Origin: [Erwinia] mediterraneensis
Lineage (GTDB): Bacteria > Pseudomonadota > Gammaproteobacteria > Enterobacterales > Enterobacteriaceae
Direction of reading: 5' to 3'
Length of the DNA stretch: 64,000 nt
NCBI RefSeq assembly: GCF_900604315.1
Contig: NZ_LR026978.1
Span: 617,518 to 681,517, forward strand
In this document: positions 28,128 to 40,673 of the stretch, piece by piece
Numbering within the stretch: position 1 is the stretch's first letter
How the letters are laid out: every line of letters starts with the position of its first letter
Program-made: the position numbers and the translations under genes
The notes under the pieces: model-generated
Told to the model about the DNA's origin: nothing
Database searches by the model: none
The model's input: the letters and a program-made list of their open reading frames with translations, nothing else

Positions 28128-29144
28128 ATGTTTGCCACTCTCCGCCTGACAGCGCTGGCTGCGCTGCTCAGTGGCGGTTTAGCTTTTCCCGCCCAGGCTG
28201 ATGAAGCCAGCACCGGCCAGCTCGCTGAACAATATATGCGTCATATTGCCAGCTGGTTTCCCGGCCGGATGAGCGGTAGCCCGGCTGAAGTGATGGCAGC
28301 CGATTACCTCCAGCAGCAGTTCCAGGCCCTGGGTTTTCAGAGTAATACCCGCCAGTTTAATACCGGCTATTTCTGGCAGGATCAGACCGGCCAGCCGCGC
28401 TGGCATAAAGTGACCGCCACCTCGGTGATAGCGGCGCGTGCCGGCACCCAGCCGCAGGAAATATTGATTCTTGCTCATCTGGATACCTGGACGCCACACA
28501 GCCCGGCGCAGGTACAGCGCAACCTGGGCGGTCTGCGCCTGCAGGGGGCGGATGACAATGCCTCCGGTCTTGGCGTGATGCTGGAGCTGGCACAGCACCT
28601 TGGCAAGCTGCCGCTGCATTATGGCATCCGCTTTGTGGCGCTCAGCGCCAGCGAGTCGGCACAGCAGGGAATGGAAGATTACCTGGCGCGCATGAGCAGC
28701 CGTGAGAAGAAAAACACCCTGCTGGTGATCAATCTGCACAGCCTGATCGTGGGCGATCGTCTGTTTTTCAACAGCGGTGCAAATATGCCCGGCGCGGTAC
28801 GCAAACAAACCAGCCAGCGGGCGCTGACGCTGGCGCACCGTTACGGCATTCCCGCCAGCAGTCATCAGTTAACGGCTAACGATTATCATGGCCTGAATCC
28901 GTTCGACAAAGCGGGTTTTCCGTTGCTGGAGGTCACGGCCGGAAACTGGACGCTGGGGAAAAAGGATGGCTATCAGCAGCGCGCACGTTCCGTGCATTTT
29001 CCTGACGGCAATGTGCGCCATCAGACCGATCGCGATAACCTGCCCTGGCTGGATCGCTGGCTGCCAGGTCGCATTTCCCAACGCATGCATGACAGCGTGA
29101 AGATTCTGTTACCGCTGATCAGCGAACTGGCCAATCCGCAATAA
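28128..29144 (+). CDS. iap: Iap-type periplasmic M28 aminopeptidase with altered active-site residues
   Basis: A 338-residue homologue of E. coli Iap (345 residues), the alkaline-phosphatase isozyme-conversion aminopeptidase. A signal peptide (MFATLRLTALAALLSGGLAF) ends after AQA. M28 zinc motifs AHLDTW and GADDNASG are retained, as is a late His in VRHQTDRDN. Two positions differ from recalled E. coli Iap: the GEEEG region reads SASESA, so the presumed catalytic first Glu is Ser, and NLDNL reads NLHSL, so a presumed metal-ligand Asp is His. Activity may be lost or changed. The ATG at 28128 follows GGAAAGGA. The gene is divergent from cysG and convergent with cysH. Confidence 0.9.
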   Translation: MFATLRLTALAALLSGGLAFPAQADEASTGQLAEQYMRHIASWFPGRMSGSPAEVMAADYLQQQFQALGFQSNTRQFNTGYFWQDQTGQPRWHKVTATSVIAARAGTQPQEILILAHLDTWTPHSPAQVQRNLGGLRLQGADDNASGLGVMLELAQHLGKLPLHYGIRFVALSASESAQQGMEDYLARMSSREKKNTLLVINLHSLIVGDRLFFNSGANMPGAVRKQTSQRALTLAHRYGIPASSHQLTANDYHGLNPFDKAGFPLLEVTAGNWTLGKKDGYQQRARSVHFPDGNVRHQTDRDNLPWLDRWLPGRISQRMHDSVKILLPLISELANPQ

Positions 29145-29182
29145 AAAACGCCGGAAGCGGGATTTGTGCCCCGTTTCCGGCG
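29143..29182 (-). terminator. Intrinsic terminator of cysJIH
   Basis: The 13-bp stem CGCCGGAAGCGGG/CCCGTTTCCGGCG (29149-29161 and 29170-29182, one G-T pair) has a run of A on its left (29143-29148), which becomes a T run on the minus strand, 24 nt after the cysH stop. It starts inside the iap stop codon and can also end iap transcription weakly. Confidence 0.88.
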
Positions 29183-29206
29183 TATAGTGTCTCGCAATGC
29201 GCGTGC

Positions 29207-29941
29207 TTAGCCTTCGTGCAGCCCGCACTCACGTTTCAGGCCGAAGAAGCGTGTCTCCTCTTCCGCCATGCCAGGCTCCCATTTTTTCGTGGTATGGGTA
29301 TCGCCGACGGAGAGATAACCCTCATCCCAGAGCGGATGGTATTTCAGGTTATGCAGCTTCAGATACTGATACACCTGACGGTTATCCCAGTCGATGATCG
29401 GCAGCACTTTGAATACCCCGCGCTGAATCGCCAGCACCGGCAGATGCGCCCGGCTACCGGACTGATCGCGACGCAGCCCGGCAAACCAGGTTTGCGCGCC
29501 GAGGCTTTCCAGCGCACGGTTCATCGGCTCAACCTTGTTGATCTGGTTGTACTTCTCAATACCTTCCACCCCCTGCTCCCACAGCTTACCGTAGCGCGCT
29601 TCCTGCCAGGCGGGCGAGGTCTGCGCACGGAAGACATGCAGGTTGAGGTCGAGCTTCTCCGTCAGCTCGTCGATAAAGCGGTAGGTTTCCGGGAACAGAT
29701 AACCGGTATCGGTGAGGATCACCGGAATGTCAGGCCTCAACCGCGTCACCAGATGCAGCGACACGGCCGCCTGAATGCCAAAGCTGGAAGAGAGCACAAA
29801 AGCGCCCGGCAGATTATCCAGCGCCCAGCTGACGCGCTCCTCGGCGCTGCGGGTTTCCAGCAGCGCGTTGGTTTCCGCTATCGCCATGATGCGTTCAACC
29901 TTAGGTAACGCATTCAGGGCAGCGAGATCGAGTACAGACAT
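29207..29941 (-). CDS. cysH: PAPS reductase CysH
   Basis: A 244-residue thioredoxin-dependent phosphoadenylylsulfate reductase (E. coli 244) that makes sulfite from PAPS. It has the PP-loop-related [14 protein letters not shown] segment, [14 protein letters not shown], the arginine-rich [16 protein letters not shown] and the C-terminal catalytic cysteine motif KRECGLHE. It is the last gene of cysJ-cysI-cysH, 10 nt after cysI. Confidence 0.97.
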   Translation of the reverse strand: MSVLDLAALNALPKVERIMAIAETNALLETRSAEERVSWALDNLPGAFVLSSSFGIQAAVSLHLVTRLRPDIPVILTDTGYLFPETYRFIDELTEKLDLNLHVFRAQTSPAWQEARYGKLWEQGVEGIEKYNQINKVEPMNRALESLGAQTWFAGLRRDQSGSRAHLPVLAIQRGVFKVLPIIDWDNRQVYQYLKLHNLKYHPLWDEGYLSVGDTHTTKKWEPGMAEEETRFFGLKRECGLHEG

Positions 29942-29951
29942 ATCGCCTCCG

Positions 29952-31664
29952 TTATTCCCAAAAATCGCGGGCGGGATCCAGTACCGGTTTCACGATACCG
30001 GCGCGAATGACGAAATCACCAAAGCCTTCATCATTGTCGCGCTCTTTTGCCCAGCGTCCCACCAGCTCATCGATGCTGGCAAGGATTTCGCTTTCAGTAA
30101 TGTTCTCGCGGTACATGCGTGGAATGCGCGTGCCGATGCGGTTACCCCCCAGGTGCAGGTTGTAACGGCCGGGCGCTTTGCCCACCAGCCCGATCTCCGC
30201 CAGCATGGCGCGACCGCAACCGTTCGGACAGCCGGTGACGCGCAGCACAATGTGCTCGTCGCCAACGCCGTGCGCCTGCATGATCCCTTCCACTTTGGTG
30301 ACAAAGGCGGGCAGGAAACGCTCTGCTTCTGCCATCGCCAGCGGACAGGTCGGGAATGAAACGCAGGCCATGGAGTTTTCACGCTGCGCGCTGACCTGTT
30401 CCATCAGGCCGTGCTGACGGGCGATCAACTCGATCCGATCTTTCTCGCTCTCCGGTACGCCCGCCACAATCAGGTTCTGGTTGGCGGTCAGGCGGAAATC
30501 GCCCTGATGGATTTTCGCGATCTCCAGCACACCGGTTTTCAGCGGACGGCCCGGATAGTCGAGCAGACGGCCATTTTCTACAAACAGCGTCAGGTGCCAT
30601 TTGTTATCGATGCCCTTGATCCAGCCGAAGCGGTCGCCACGGGTAGTGAATTCATAAGGACGGATCGGCGCAAAGGTGAGTCCGGCACGCTTTTCCACTT
30701 CCGCTTTAAAGGTCTCGATGCCTACACGCTCAAGGGTATATTTGGTTTTGGCGTTTTTACGATCGGTACGGTTGCCCCAGTCACGCTGGGTAGTGACCAC
30801 CGCTTCCGCCACCGCAAGGGTTTTGTCCAGCGGCAGATAGCCAATTTCACTTGCCGTGCGGGCATAGGTCGCTTTGTTACCGTGTTCGATAGAGAGACCG
30901 CCGCCAACCAGCAGGTTAAAGCCGACCAGCTTGCCCTGCTCTGCTACAGCAATGAAGTTCAGATCGTTAGCGTGCAGATCCACATCGTTATGCGGCGGGA
31001 TCACCACGGTGGTTTTGAACTTACGCGGCAGATAGGTCTGGCCAAGAATCGGCTCTTCATCCGTGGTCGCGACCTTCTCCTGATCCCACCAGATTTCGGC
31101 GTAGGCGCGGGTACGCGGCAGCAGATGCTCAGAGATCTTCTTCGCCCACTCGTAGGCTTCCTGGTGCAGTTCAGACTCCACCGGGTTAGAGGTACAGAGC
31201 ACGTTACGGTTGACGTCATTGGCGGTCGCCAGCGCGTCCAGCCCGACTTCGTGCAGCATCTGATGCGCCGGCTTGACGTTTTTCTTCAGAATGCCATGGA
31301 ACTGAAACGTCTGACGGTTAGTCAGGCGAATGCTGCCATAAAGGGTTTTGTCACTGGCAAATTTGTCAATCGCCAGCCACTGCTGCGGCGTGATAATACC
31401 GCCCGGCAGACGGCAGCGCAGCATCATGGCATGACGCGGCTCCAGCTTCTGCTCGGCACGTTCGGCACGGATATCACGGTCATCCTGCTGATACATGCCG
31501 TGAAAACGGATCAGCAGAAAGTTATCGCCGTTAAAGCCGCCGGTGAGGCCATCATCGAGATCCTCCACGATGGTTCCGCGCAGATAATTACTCTCTTTTT
31601 TCATTCGCTCTGCGTCGGCGAGTTTGCCTTCAACGACCAGCGGTCCAGGGTGTTTTTCACTCAT
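29952..31664 (-). CDS. cysI: Sulfite reductase hemoprotein subunit CysI
   Basis: A 570-residue siroheme/4Fe-4S subunit (E. coli 570) reducing sulfite to sulfide with electrons from CysJ. The four cluster cysteines lie in CVSFPTC and [11 protein letters not shown]. Substrate-site arginines occur in the [13 protein letters not shown] region. It overlaps cysJ by one base (TGATG). Its siroheme comes from CysG, encoded upstream of cysD. Confidence 0.97.
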   Translation of the reverse strand: MSEKHPGPLVVEGKLADAERMKKESNYLRGTIVEDLDDGLTGGFNGDNFLLIRFHGMYQQDDRDIRAERAEQKLEPRHAMMLRCRLPGGIITPQQWLAIDKFASDKTLYGSIRLTNRQTFQFHGILKKNVKPAHQMLHEVGLDALATANDVNRNVLCTSNPVESELHQEAYEWAKKISEHLLPRTRAYAEIWWDQEKVATTDEEPILGQTYLPRKFKTTVVIPPHNDVDLHANDLNFIAVAEQGKLVGFNLLVGGGLSIEHGNKATYARTASEIGYLPLDKTLAVAEAVVTTQRDWGNRTDRKNAKTKYTLERVGIETFKAEVEKRAGLTFAPIRPYEFTTRGDRFGWIKGIDNKWHLTLFVENGRLLDYPGRPLKTGVLEIAKIHQGDFRLTANQNLIVAGVPESEKDRIELIARQHGLMEQVSAQRENSMACVSFPTCPLAMAEAERFLPAFVTKVEGIMQAHGVGDEHIVLRVTGCPNGCGRAMLAEIGLVGKAPGRYNLHLGGNRIGTRIPRMYRENITESEILASIDELVGRWAKERDNDEGFGDFVIRAGIVKPVLDPARDFWE

Positions 31665-33469
31665 CAGTAAACGTCTCGCTGATAACGGCGCTCAATGCGC
31701 AGCTCACTTAAAAATTCATCGGCCGTTTCACGATCCATTCCGCCGTGCCCGACCACCACATCCAGTAATGCCTGTTCCACATCTTTCGCCATACGGTTGG
31801 CGTCGCCACAGACATAGATATGCGCGCCTTCCTGAATCCAGCGCCACACCTCTGCCCCTCTGGCGCGGATTTTATCCTGTACGTAGACTTTCTGTTCCTG
31901 ATCGCGTGACCAGGCGAGATCGATATGGGTCAGCAGACCGTTCTTCACATACTTCTGCCACTCCACCTGATAAAGGAAATCTTCCGTGAAGTGCGGGTTG
32001 CCGAAGAACAGCCAGTTTTTCCCGCCTGCGCCGTCGTTGTCACGCTGCTGCATAAAGGCACGGAACGGTGCGATACCGGTACCCGGTCCAATCATAATCA
32101 CCGGCGCATCCGGATTGGCAGGCAGGCGGAAATTGTCGTTATGTTCGATAAAGACGCGGACTTCACCCTCTTCCGGCAAGCGATCCGCCAGGAAGCTGGA
32201 CGCCCCGCCCGCACGGGCGCGGCCGTCGATCTCATAGCGCACGGCACCAACAGTGATGTGCACTTCGTTCTCCGTTTCCGCCTGAGAGGAAGCGATAGAG
32301 TACAGGCGCGGCGTCAGCGGACGCAGCAGGCTGATCAGCTGCTCAGCGCGCAGCTCCGTGGGTGCCTGACGCACCATATCCACAATCGGCATGCTCTGCG
32401 CGTAGTGCTGCAGCCTGGCTTTATCGCCCGCCAGCGCCAGCAGCGTCTCGTTACGTGACAGCGCGGCGTATTGCTCAACGATCTGCGGGGTGTTAACGGT
32501 CAGCTCGAAATGTTTCTGCAGCGCATCGGAAAGCGCCAGCGTCTGGCCATCCACCACAACCGGCTCGTCGCCCTGCAACCACAGCAGTCGGGCCAGCTCG
32601 CTGACCAGCGCCGGGTCGTTTTCATACCAGACGCCCAGTGCATCGCCGGGCTGGTAGCGCAGGCCGGAATCGCCGAGGTCGATCTCAATATGGCGCACAT
32701 CTTTATCCGAGTGGCGTCCGGTAATTTTCTGGTTCACCGCCAGCGCAGCGGTCAGCGGCGCTTCTTTGCTGTATGGGCTGGTTACCAGCTCATTAACGGC
32801 ACCGGTGGCGGTGACGGCAGCCTGGGCCGGGGATTCTGTCGGCACACGCTGCTTCAGCACTTCCGTGATCTGCTGACGCCAGGCCGCTGCCTGCTCCGCA
32901 TACTCAACATCAGCATCCACGCGCGCCAGCAGGCGCTCCGCGCCCAGCTCCGCCAGGCGCGCATCGAAATCTTTGCCCGCCTTGCTGAAAAATTCATAGG
33001 AGGTATCGCCAAGGCCAAACACGGCAAAGGCCACGCCTTCCATTTTCGGTGCTTTCTTCGACAACAGGAACTTATGCAGCGCAACGGCTTCTTCCGGCGG
33101 ATCCCCTTCACCCTGCGTTGAGGTGACGATCACCAGCAGTTTCTCCTGCCCGATCTGCTTAAATTTATAATCGCCAGCGTTAACCAGGTTCACTTTCAGC
33201 TTCGCCGCCAGCAGATCATCGCGCAGCTGTTCGGCCAGACGACGTGCGTTACCGGTTTGCGAAGCGGAGATCAGAGTAATGGCTGGCACTTCGGACTGCG
33301 CCGGGGCGCTGACCGCCACGCTGCCTGGCGTCTGATTCAGCATGCCCCAGAAATAGCCGGAGAGCCACGCCAGCTGGGTGGTAGAGAGATCGGTTGTCGC
33401 CGCCTGCAAGCGCGCGAGTTGTTCCGGGGTCAGCGGAAGCAGAGAACTTGGGGGTGCCTGAGTCGTCAT
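31664..33469 (-). CDS. cysJ: Sulfite reductase flavoprotein subunit CysJ
   Basis: A 601-residue NADPH-dependent diflavin reductase (E. coli 599). Order: N-terminal flavodoxin domain ([15 protein letters not shown] near 70, then [13 protein letters not shown]), connecting domain, FAD site [16 protein letters not shown]-binding [16 protein letters not shown] and the terminal RRYQRDVY. It is the first gene of cysJIH; the 294-bp upstream gap should hold a CysB-dependent promoter. Confidence 0.97.
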   Translation of the reverse strand: MTTQAPPSSLLPLTPEQLARLQAATTDLSTTQLAWLSGYFWGMLNQTPGSVAVSAPAQSEVPAITLISASQTGNARRLAEQLRDDLLAAKLKVNLVNAGDYKFKQIGQEKLLVIVTSTQGEGDPPEEAVALHKFLLSKKAPKMEGVAFAVFGLGDTSYEFFSKAGKDFDARLAELGAERLLARVDADVEYAEQAAAWRQQITEVLKQRVPTESPAQAAVTATGAVNELVTSPYSKEAPLTAALAVNQKITGRHSDKDVRHIEIDLGDSGLRYQPGDALGVWYENDPALVSELARLLWLQGDEPVVVDGQTLALSDALQKHFELTVNTPQIVEQYAALSRNETLLALAGDKARLQHYAQSMPIVDMVRQAPTELRAEQLISLLRPLTPRLYSIASSQAETENEVHITVGAVRYEIDGRARAGGASSFLADRLPEEGEVRVFIEHNDNFRLPANPDAPVIMIGPGTGIAPFRAFMQQRDNDGAGGKNWLFFGNPHFTEDFLYQVEWQKYVKNGLLTHIDLAWSRDQEQKVYVQDKIRARGAEVWRWIQEGAHIYVCGDANRMAKDVEQALLDVVVGHGGMDRETADEFLSELRIERRYQRDVY

Positions 33470-33763
33470 CGCGTTAAGAATTCCAGTGTCAAAAGTCCGG
33501 ACGGTAAAGTGACGGAAGAGTGGGTAGGTTACCGGCCCGTATATTAACGATTAAATACAGCTTCGACATAATAAATAACCAAAATGACTAAACGCTTTTT
33601 CTGTTAATGCTAATCGCCAAAAGTGGTAGATAAATTCGCTATTTTTCAAGAAGATGGAAAAGGGACAACGATACAAGATGCTAAAAAGCGCTTTTCACTG
33701 CTGACGGGTGCGCAAATTCCGATTTTCCGGTAGAATCTGCGGGTTTTAAGCCTGAGAAGCATT
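33470..33763. promoter_or_regulatory. Divergent cysJ/queD intergenic region
   Basis: An AT-rich gap of 294 bp between divergent cysJ and queD. It must contain the CysB-controlled cysJIH promoter and the queD promoter. I see no distinctive motif that allows an exact site to be called. Confidence 0.4.
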
Positions 33764-34123
33764 ATGTCTACTACGTTGTTTAAAGAATTCCAGTTTGAAG
33801 CCGCTCACCGCTTACCCCATGTGCCGGACGGGCATAAATGCGGTCGTTTGCATGGCCATTCGTTTCTGGTGCGTCTGGAAATTACCGGTGAAGTGGATGC
33901 GCACACCGGCTGGGTAATGGATTTCGCGGATCTGAAAGCAGCCTTTATGCCCGTTTACGATCGTCTCGATCATCACTACCTGAATGAGATCCCCGGTCTG
34001 GAAAACCCAACCAGCGAAGTGCTGGCCCAGTGGATCTGGCAGCAGATGAAGCCCCTGCTGCCAGAGTTAAGTGGTGTTATGATCAAAGAAACCTGTACCG
34101 CGGGCTGCGTTTATCGCGGCTGA
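33764..34123 (+). CDS. queD: 6-carboxytetrahydropterin synthase QueD
   Basis: A 119-residue enzyme (E. coli 121) that converts dihydroneopterin triphosphate to 6-carboxy-tetrahydropterin in queuosine synthesis. Zinc-site histidines lie in FEAAHRL and CGRLHGHSF, the latter including the catalytic Cys; [10 protein letters not shown] completes the site. queE, the next pathway enzyme, lies about 1.5 kb away on the other strand, and queF is near 59 kb. Confidence 0.96.
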   Translation: MSTTLFKEFQFEAAHRLPHVPDGHKCGRLHGHSFLVRLEITGEVDAHTGWVMDFADLKAAFMPVYDRLDHHYLNEIPGLENPTSEVLAQWIWQQMKPLLPELSGVMIKETCTAGCVYRG

Positions 34124-34483
34124 GCCCGCGATCGCCTCTCCCTTCTGCGTGACGTCGGCATTTACCATCAGGGTAGATGTTGACTATGTTGGTAAAATCA
34201 TCAGATAACAGCGCTGTGCATCATTCAGGAGCTGGCACAGAGGCAAGCTGGGGCTGTCGCCCGCTACTGAATTGATGTCAGGAATACCGCTGGCCTGCGC
34301 TCTGTTAATGCCAGCGGATAATCCAGACGGCTGATCGGCTATCCTCATCTTCCCCTGTCCCGAGCGTGACGCTATTTTGTGCCCGCTCGCCCCTTCTCTT
34401 TTTCGCACGCGGGCCTGACCGGCACCCGATTGTCATCATGGAAATCACCTGTGCGCTGGTTCTGGTATCACCGCCAACGCGAG
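34124..34483. other. Non-coding stretch between queD and the phosphorylase remnant
   Basis: A 360-bp stretch without a recognisable gene, RNA or strong terminator. The open frame that crosses its last third lacks family similarity before about 34484. It may hold the former promoter of the decayed phosphorylase gene. Confidence 0.4.
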
Positions 34484-35679
34484 ATGATCAACATGAAAGA
34501 TGACATCCCCACCGTGGACAAGACCACTATCGTGGAGCTGGCATCAGATGCAGCCACCGGGTCTGAATTCCAGCGTGATCTGGTCAGAAACCTCATCTGC
34601 CGTCAGGCACGCAATATCGATATCGATATCGCTATCCCGCACCACTGGTATATGTATATGGCGCTCGCCTTTACTGTGCGCGACCATATGCTGGTGTGCC
34701 GGGCCGCCTCTGTTCACAACTACATCACCTCTGATGCCAGGATCGCCTGCTGTCTGTCGGCAGAATTCCTTATCGGACCGCAGCTCGCCTGTAATTTGTT
34801 GCGCCTGGATCTGGAAAAAGATGCCCGTGAAGCGCTGCACGCGCCTGGACAGGATCTGGATGAACTGCTGACGGTCGAAGAGGAGGCGGGACTGAGCAAC
34901 GGCGAACTCGGCAGGCTGGCGGCTTGTTATCTCGACTCGCTCTCTATGCTGGAAATTCTGGCTACCGGCTACAGCATTCGCTATGAGTTCGGCATTTTCT
35001 ATCAGAAGATCGTTGATGGCTGGCAGGTGGAGCGCACCGACAAATAGCTGAAAATGGGCATCCCTCGGGAGTTTGGCTGGCCCGATATCAGATTTTTCCG
35101 TCTGCTTTGGCGGCCATATGGAGATGATCGCCGACGAGCAGGATCGGTTTCAGGTGCGCTGGATCCCCGCCAGCCAGGTCAAAAGAACCGCTTACGACGT
35201 GCCGATGCAGGGCTACCGGGTAAATACCTGCAATGTACTGCGTCTCTGGAAGAGCGAGGCGCTCAAATCTTTCGATTTTAAAGACTTCAATGCTGGCGAT
35301 TATTACCAGGCCGTACAGGAAAAATTGATTTCAGAGACGCTGTCAAAAATGCTCTACTCCAATGACGAACCGGCAGCCGGCAAACGTCTGCGCCTCTCCC
35401 GGCAATATATCTTTGTTTCCTGCTCGCTGCAGGATAGGTTGCGCCTGCTGGACGCCAGTGGCGCCTCCATCAAACGCTTTGCCGATCGCTTTGCGGCGCA
35501 GCTGAACGATACCCACCCGGCCATTGCCATGGCAGAATTAATGCGTTTGCTGATGGATGAGCGCCAGCTGTCGTGGGAAACCATCCGGGAAATAACGCAA
35601 AAAATCTTCGCCTATACCAATCATACCCTGCTGCCCGAAGCGCTGGAAACTGACCCGGCGTCTGAGGCTGCGCAGGCGA
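34484..35679 (+). pseudogene. glgP: Alpha-glucan (glycogen) phosphorylase remnant
   Basis: This is the N-terminal half of a glycogen/alpha-glucan phosphorylase, family length around 800-850 residues. The first frame shows ALAFTVRDHMLV, LSAEFLIGPQLACNLL, LGRLAACYLDSLSML, YSIRYEFGIFYQKIVDGWQV. At 35045-35047 the codon for the Trp of the usual TDKWL is TAG, so TDK is followed by stop and then LKMG continues in frame. Near 35086-35100 an extra T in a run of five shifts the frame. The next frame continues SVCFGGHMEM, FNAGDYYQAVQEK, AAQLNDTHPAIAMAELMRLL and FAYTNHTLLPEALET. Homology stops near 35651, next to the queE end, so the C-terminal PLP-binding half is missing. There are three independent lesions: nonsense, frameshift and 3' deletion. 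Confidence 0.9.
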
Positions 35680-36351
35680 TCAGGCGATATTCAGATACTT
35701 ATGCGTCTGCATGGAGAGACGCCAGTTACGGGCGATACAGGTGGCGATGCAGAGTCGGGTTGCCGCCTCCTGCTGGCTGATGGGCTGTAAGGCGATGATG
35801 CGTGACTTATCATCGCTGAGCGTCGCCAGCAGCGCATCCAGCGCTTCAATATCGCGCTCACGGGCGACCGGATGTTTAATCTCGTCGGCACGCGTCAGCG
35901 CCTGCGGCAGGATGTCGTAACCGCCACGCATATTCACTTTGGGTGAAACCGTGACCCAGGTTGCGTCGGCACACAGCACCCTGTGGGTGCCGCTGGTTTC
36001 AATCTGGCTGCTGAAACCGGCTGCGGTCAGCGCCTGCGTCAGTGGGCGCAAGTCATAAATGGCTGGCTCGCCGCCGGTAATCACCACATGGCGCGCGCTC
36101 CAGCCCTGCTGCGCAATGGTGGCGAGCAACATGGCCGCGTCCGCCTCACCCCAGGCATCGCTTTCACTGTTCTTTATCAGAATATCGCCCAGCGACGTTT
36201 CCCGATCCGCCCGCTTTTCCCAGGTATGTTTGGTATCACACCAGCTGCAGCCAACCGGACAGCCCTGCAGCCGGATAAAGATGGCCGGCACGCCGGTATA
36301 AAATCCCTCGCCCTGCAGCGTCTGGAACATTTCGTTAATCGGGTAATGCAT
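35680..36351 (-). CDS. queE: 7-carboxy-7-deazaguanine synthase QueE
   Basis: A 223-residue radical SAM enzyme (E. coli 223) that makes CDG from the QueD product in the queuosine pathway. The iron-sulfur motif is CPVGCSWC, followed by VITGGEPAIYDL and SPKVNMRGGYDIL. The ATG at 36351 (MHYPINEMFQTLQGEG) matches E. coli; an in-frame upstream extension was rejected. Its 3' end abuts the phosphorylase remnant. Confidence 0.96.
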   Translation of the reverse strand: MHYPINEMFQTLQGEGFYTGVPAIFIRLQGCPVGCSWCDTKHTWEKRADRETSLGDILIKNSESDAWGEADAAMLLATIAQQGWSARHVVITGGEPAIYDLRPLTQALTAAGFSSQIETSGTHRVLCADATWVTVSPKVNMRGGYDILPQALTRADEIKHPVARERDIEALDALLATLSDDKSRIIALQPISQQEAATRLCIATCIARNWRLSMQTHKYLNIA

Positions 36352-36460
36352 TATGGTCTCGCTCGGATCAAACAGGGCGCCGATTATGGCAGAGATTGGC
36401 GACGTGATAAAACAGACATTGCCCGATCGCAGCAAACCGGCGCGGGAAACGCATGGAATG

Positions 36461-36487
36461 AAAAAAGCCCCGCACCAGGGCGAGGCT
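36461..36487 (-). terminator. Intrinsic terminator downstream of eno
   Basis: On the minus strand AGCCTCGC and GCGGGGCT (36466-36487 region, 8 bp with one T-G pair) are followed by a T run (complement of 36461-36466). It lies 46 nt after the eno stop codon. Confidence 0.85.
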
Positions 36488-36532
36488 TTCTCTCAGGCAG
36501 CGGCACAGCCGTCAGGCTGCGCTCACAGGCAA

Positions 36533-37855
<1,323 letters not shown>

Positions 37856-37907
37856 TCAATCCTAAGACAAACAACGCGCGATAACTTCGCGCGCTGCTCG
37901 TGAAAAC

Positions 37908-39560
<1,653 letters not shown>

Positions 39561-39802
39561 TTAGGTTTAAAGACGGTGGAATAACCAGGACGGGAAAACA
39601 GTATACCGGAAACCACTATCTGCGACAAATGCTGAATCAACGCCATCCTCTGATGCACTGCACCGGCTAACATAGCGGATTGTTTTCTGGCAAAGTTTGA
39701 CCTGCGTCACAAAGTTGCCCACCAGCTGAATCGAGTAAGCTCAAGTGCTGAAAATATGCACAGCGCTGGAATAATCACCCGGTGCCGTGCATAAACCCGC
39801 AG

Positions 39803-40591
39803 TCAGTTTTTTTCCTGCGCTTTGACCTGCTGCCAGGCGCCTTCCATTTGCGCCAGCGTCGCCTGCGACGTCGTCAGACCTTGCGCGCTGAGAATGGCTT
39901 CTACCTGACGGAAACGACGCTCAAATTTGTCATTGGCCTTTTGCAAGGCGGTTTCCGCCTTGCTGCCGAGATGACGGGAAAGGTTTACGGTAGCGAACAG
40001 CAGATCGCCAATCTCCTCTTCCAACTTTGCCGGATCCACTACCGCCTGCTGCGCCTCGAACATCACCTCATCAATCTCTTCCTGCACCTTGTCCACCACC
40101 GGGCCGAGCGTGGTCCAGTCAAAACCCACATGGCTACAGCGCTTCTGAATTTTATGCGCGCGCATCAACGCCGGCAGCGCCCGCGGGATGTCGTCGAGGG
40201 CGGAGTGCTGCGCTTTATCTGCGCGCTCCGCGCCTTTGATCTGCTCCCAGTTTTGCAGCACTTCCTGGCTGTTCGCGACTTTTACATCGCCAAAGATATG
40301 AGGATGACGACGCTCCAGCTTATCGCTGATGGCGTTGCAGATATCCGCAAAATCGAAGCGCTGCTGTTCGCTCGCCATCTGGGCATAGAACACCACCTGA
40401 AACAGCAGATCGCCCAGCTCACCGCGCAGATCGTCAAAATCTTCGCGCTGAATGGCGTCCAGCACTTCATAGGTCTCTTCCAGAGTATAGGGCGCGATGG
40501 AAGCAAAGGTCTGTTCGCGATCCCACGGGCAGCCGTGTTCAGGATCGCGCAGGGTTTTCATAATGTTAAGCAGACGGTCAAGCGGGGTCAT
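39803..40591 (-). CDS. mazG: Nucleoside triphosphate pyrophosphohydrolase MazG
   Basis: A 262-residue MazG (E. coli 263) with two tandem all-alpha NTP-PPase domains. The first contains EETYEVLDAI and ELGDLLFQVVFYAQMA. The second contains EEIDEVMFEAQQA and EEEIGDLLFATVNLSRHLG. It hydrolyses NTPs and aberrant dNTPs and modulates ppGpp-linked stress. The ATG at 40591 (MTPLDRLLNIMKTLRDPEHG) matches the family. It lies 82 nt after relA, separated by a strong hairpin. Confidence 0.95.
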   Translation of the reverse strand: MTPLDRLLNIMKTLRDPEHGCPWDREQTFASIAPYTLEETYEVLDAIQREDFDDLRGELGDLLFQVVFYAQMASEQQRFDFADICNAISDKLERRHPHIFGDVKVANSQEVLQNWEQIKGAERADKAQHSALDDIPRALPALMRAHKIQKRCSHVGFDWTTLGPVVDKVQEEIDEVMFEAQQAVVDPAKLEEEIGDLLFATVNLSRHLGSKAETALQKANDKFERRFRQVEAILSAQGLTTSQATLAQMEGAWQQVKAQEKN

Positions 40592-40619
40592 AAAAATCCT
40601 TGAAGATTTACGCAAGGCG

Positions 40620-40651
40620 CGGCCTTTTCTCCTGGTGCAGAGAAAAGGCCG
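40620..40651 (-). other. Perfect hairpin between relA and mazG
   Basis: A 12-bp perfect inverted repeat (arms 40620-40631 and 40640-40651, core GGCCTTTTCTC/GAGAAAAGGCC, 8-nt loop) in the 82-nt gap between the relA stop and the mazG start. There is no T run downstream on the minus strand, so it may attenuate or process the transcript rather than terminate it. Confidence 0.5.
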
Positions 40652-40673
40652 GAATGAGAAATAACAATATCCG

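Noticed and set aside
30411..31670. 419-residue plus-strand frame opposite cysI
   Set aside because: Shadow of the strongly conserved cysI gene; no recognisable domain.
34379..35780. Two separate small hypothetical genes between queD and queE
   Set aside because: The protein segments align in order with one phosphorylase once a TAG codon and one extra T are taken into account, so this is one pseudogene.
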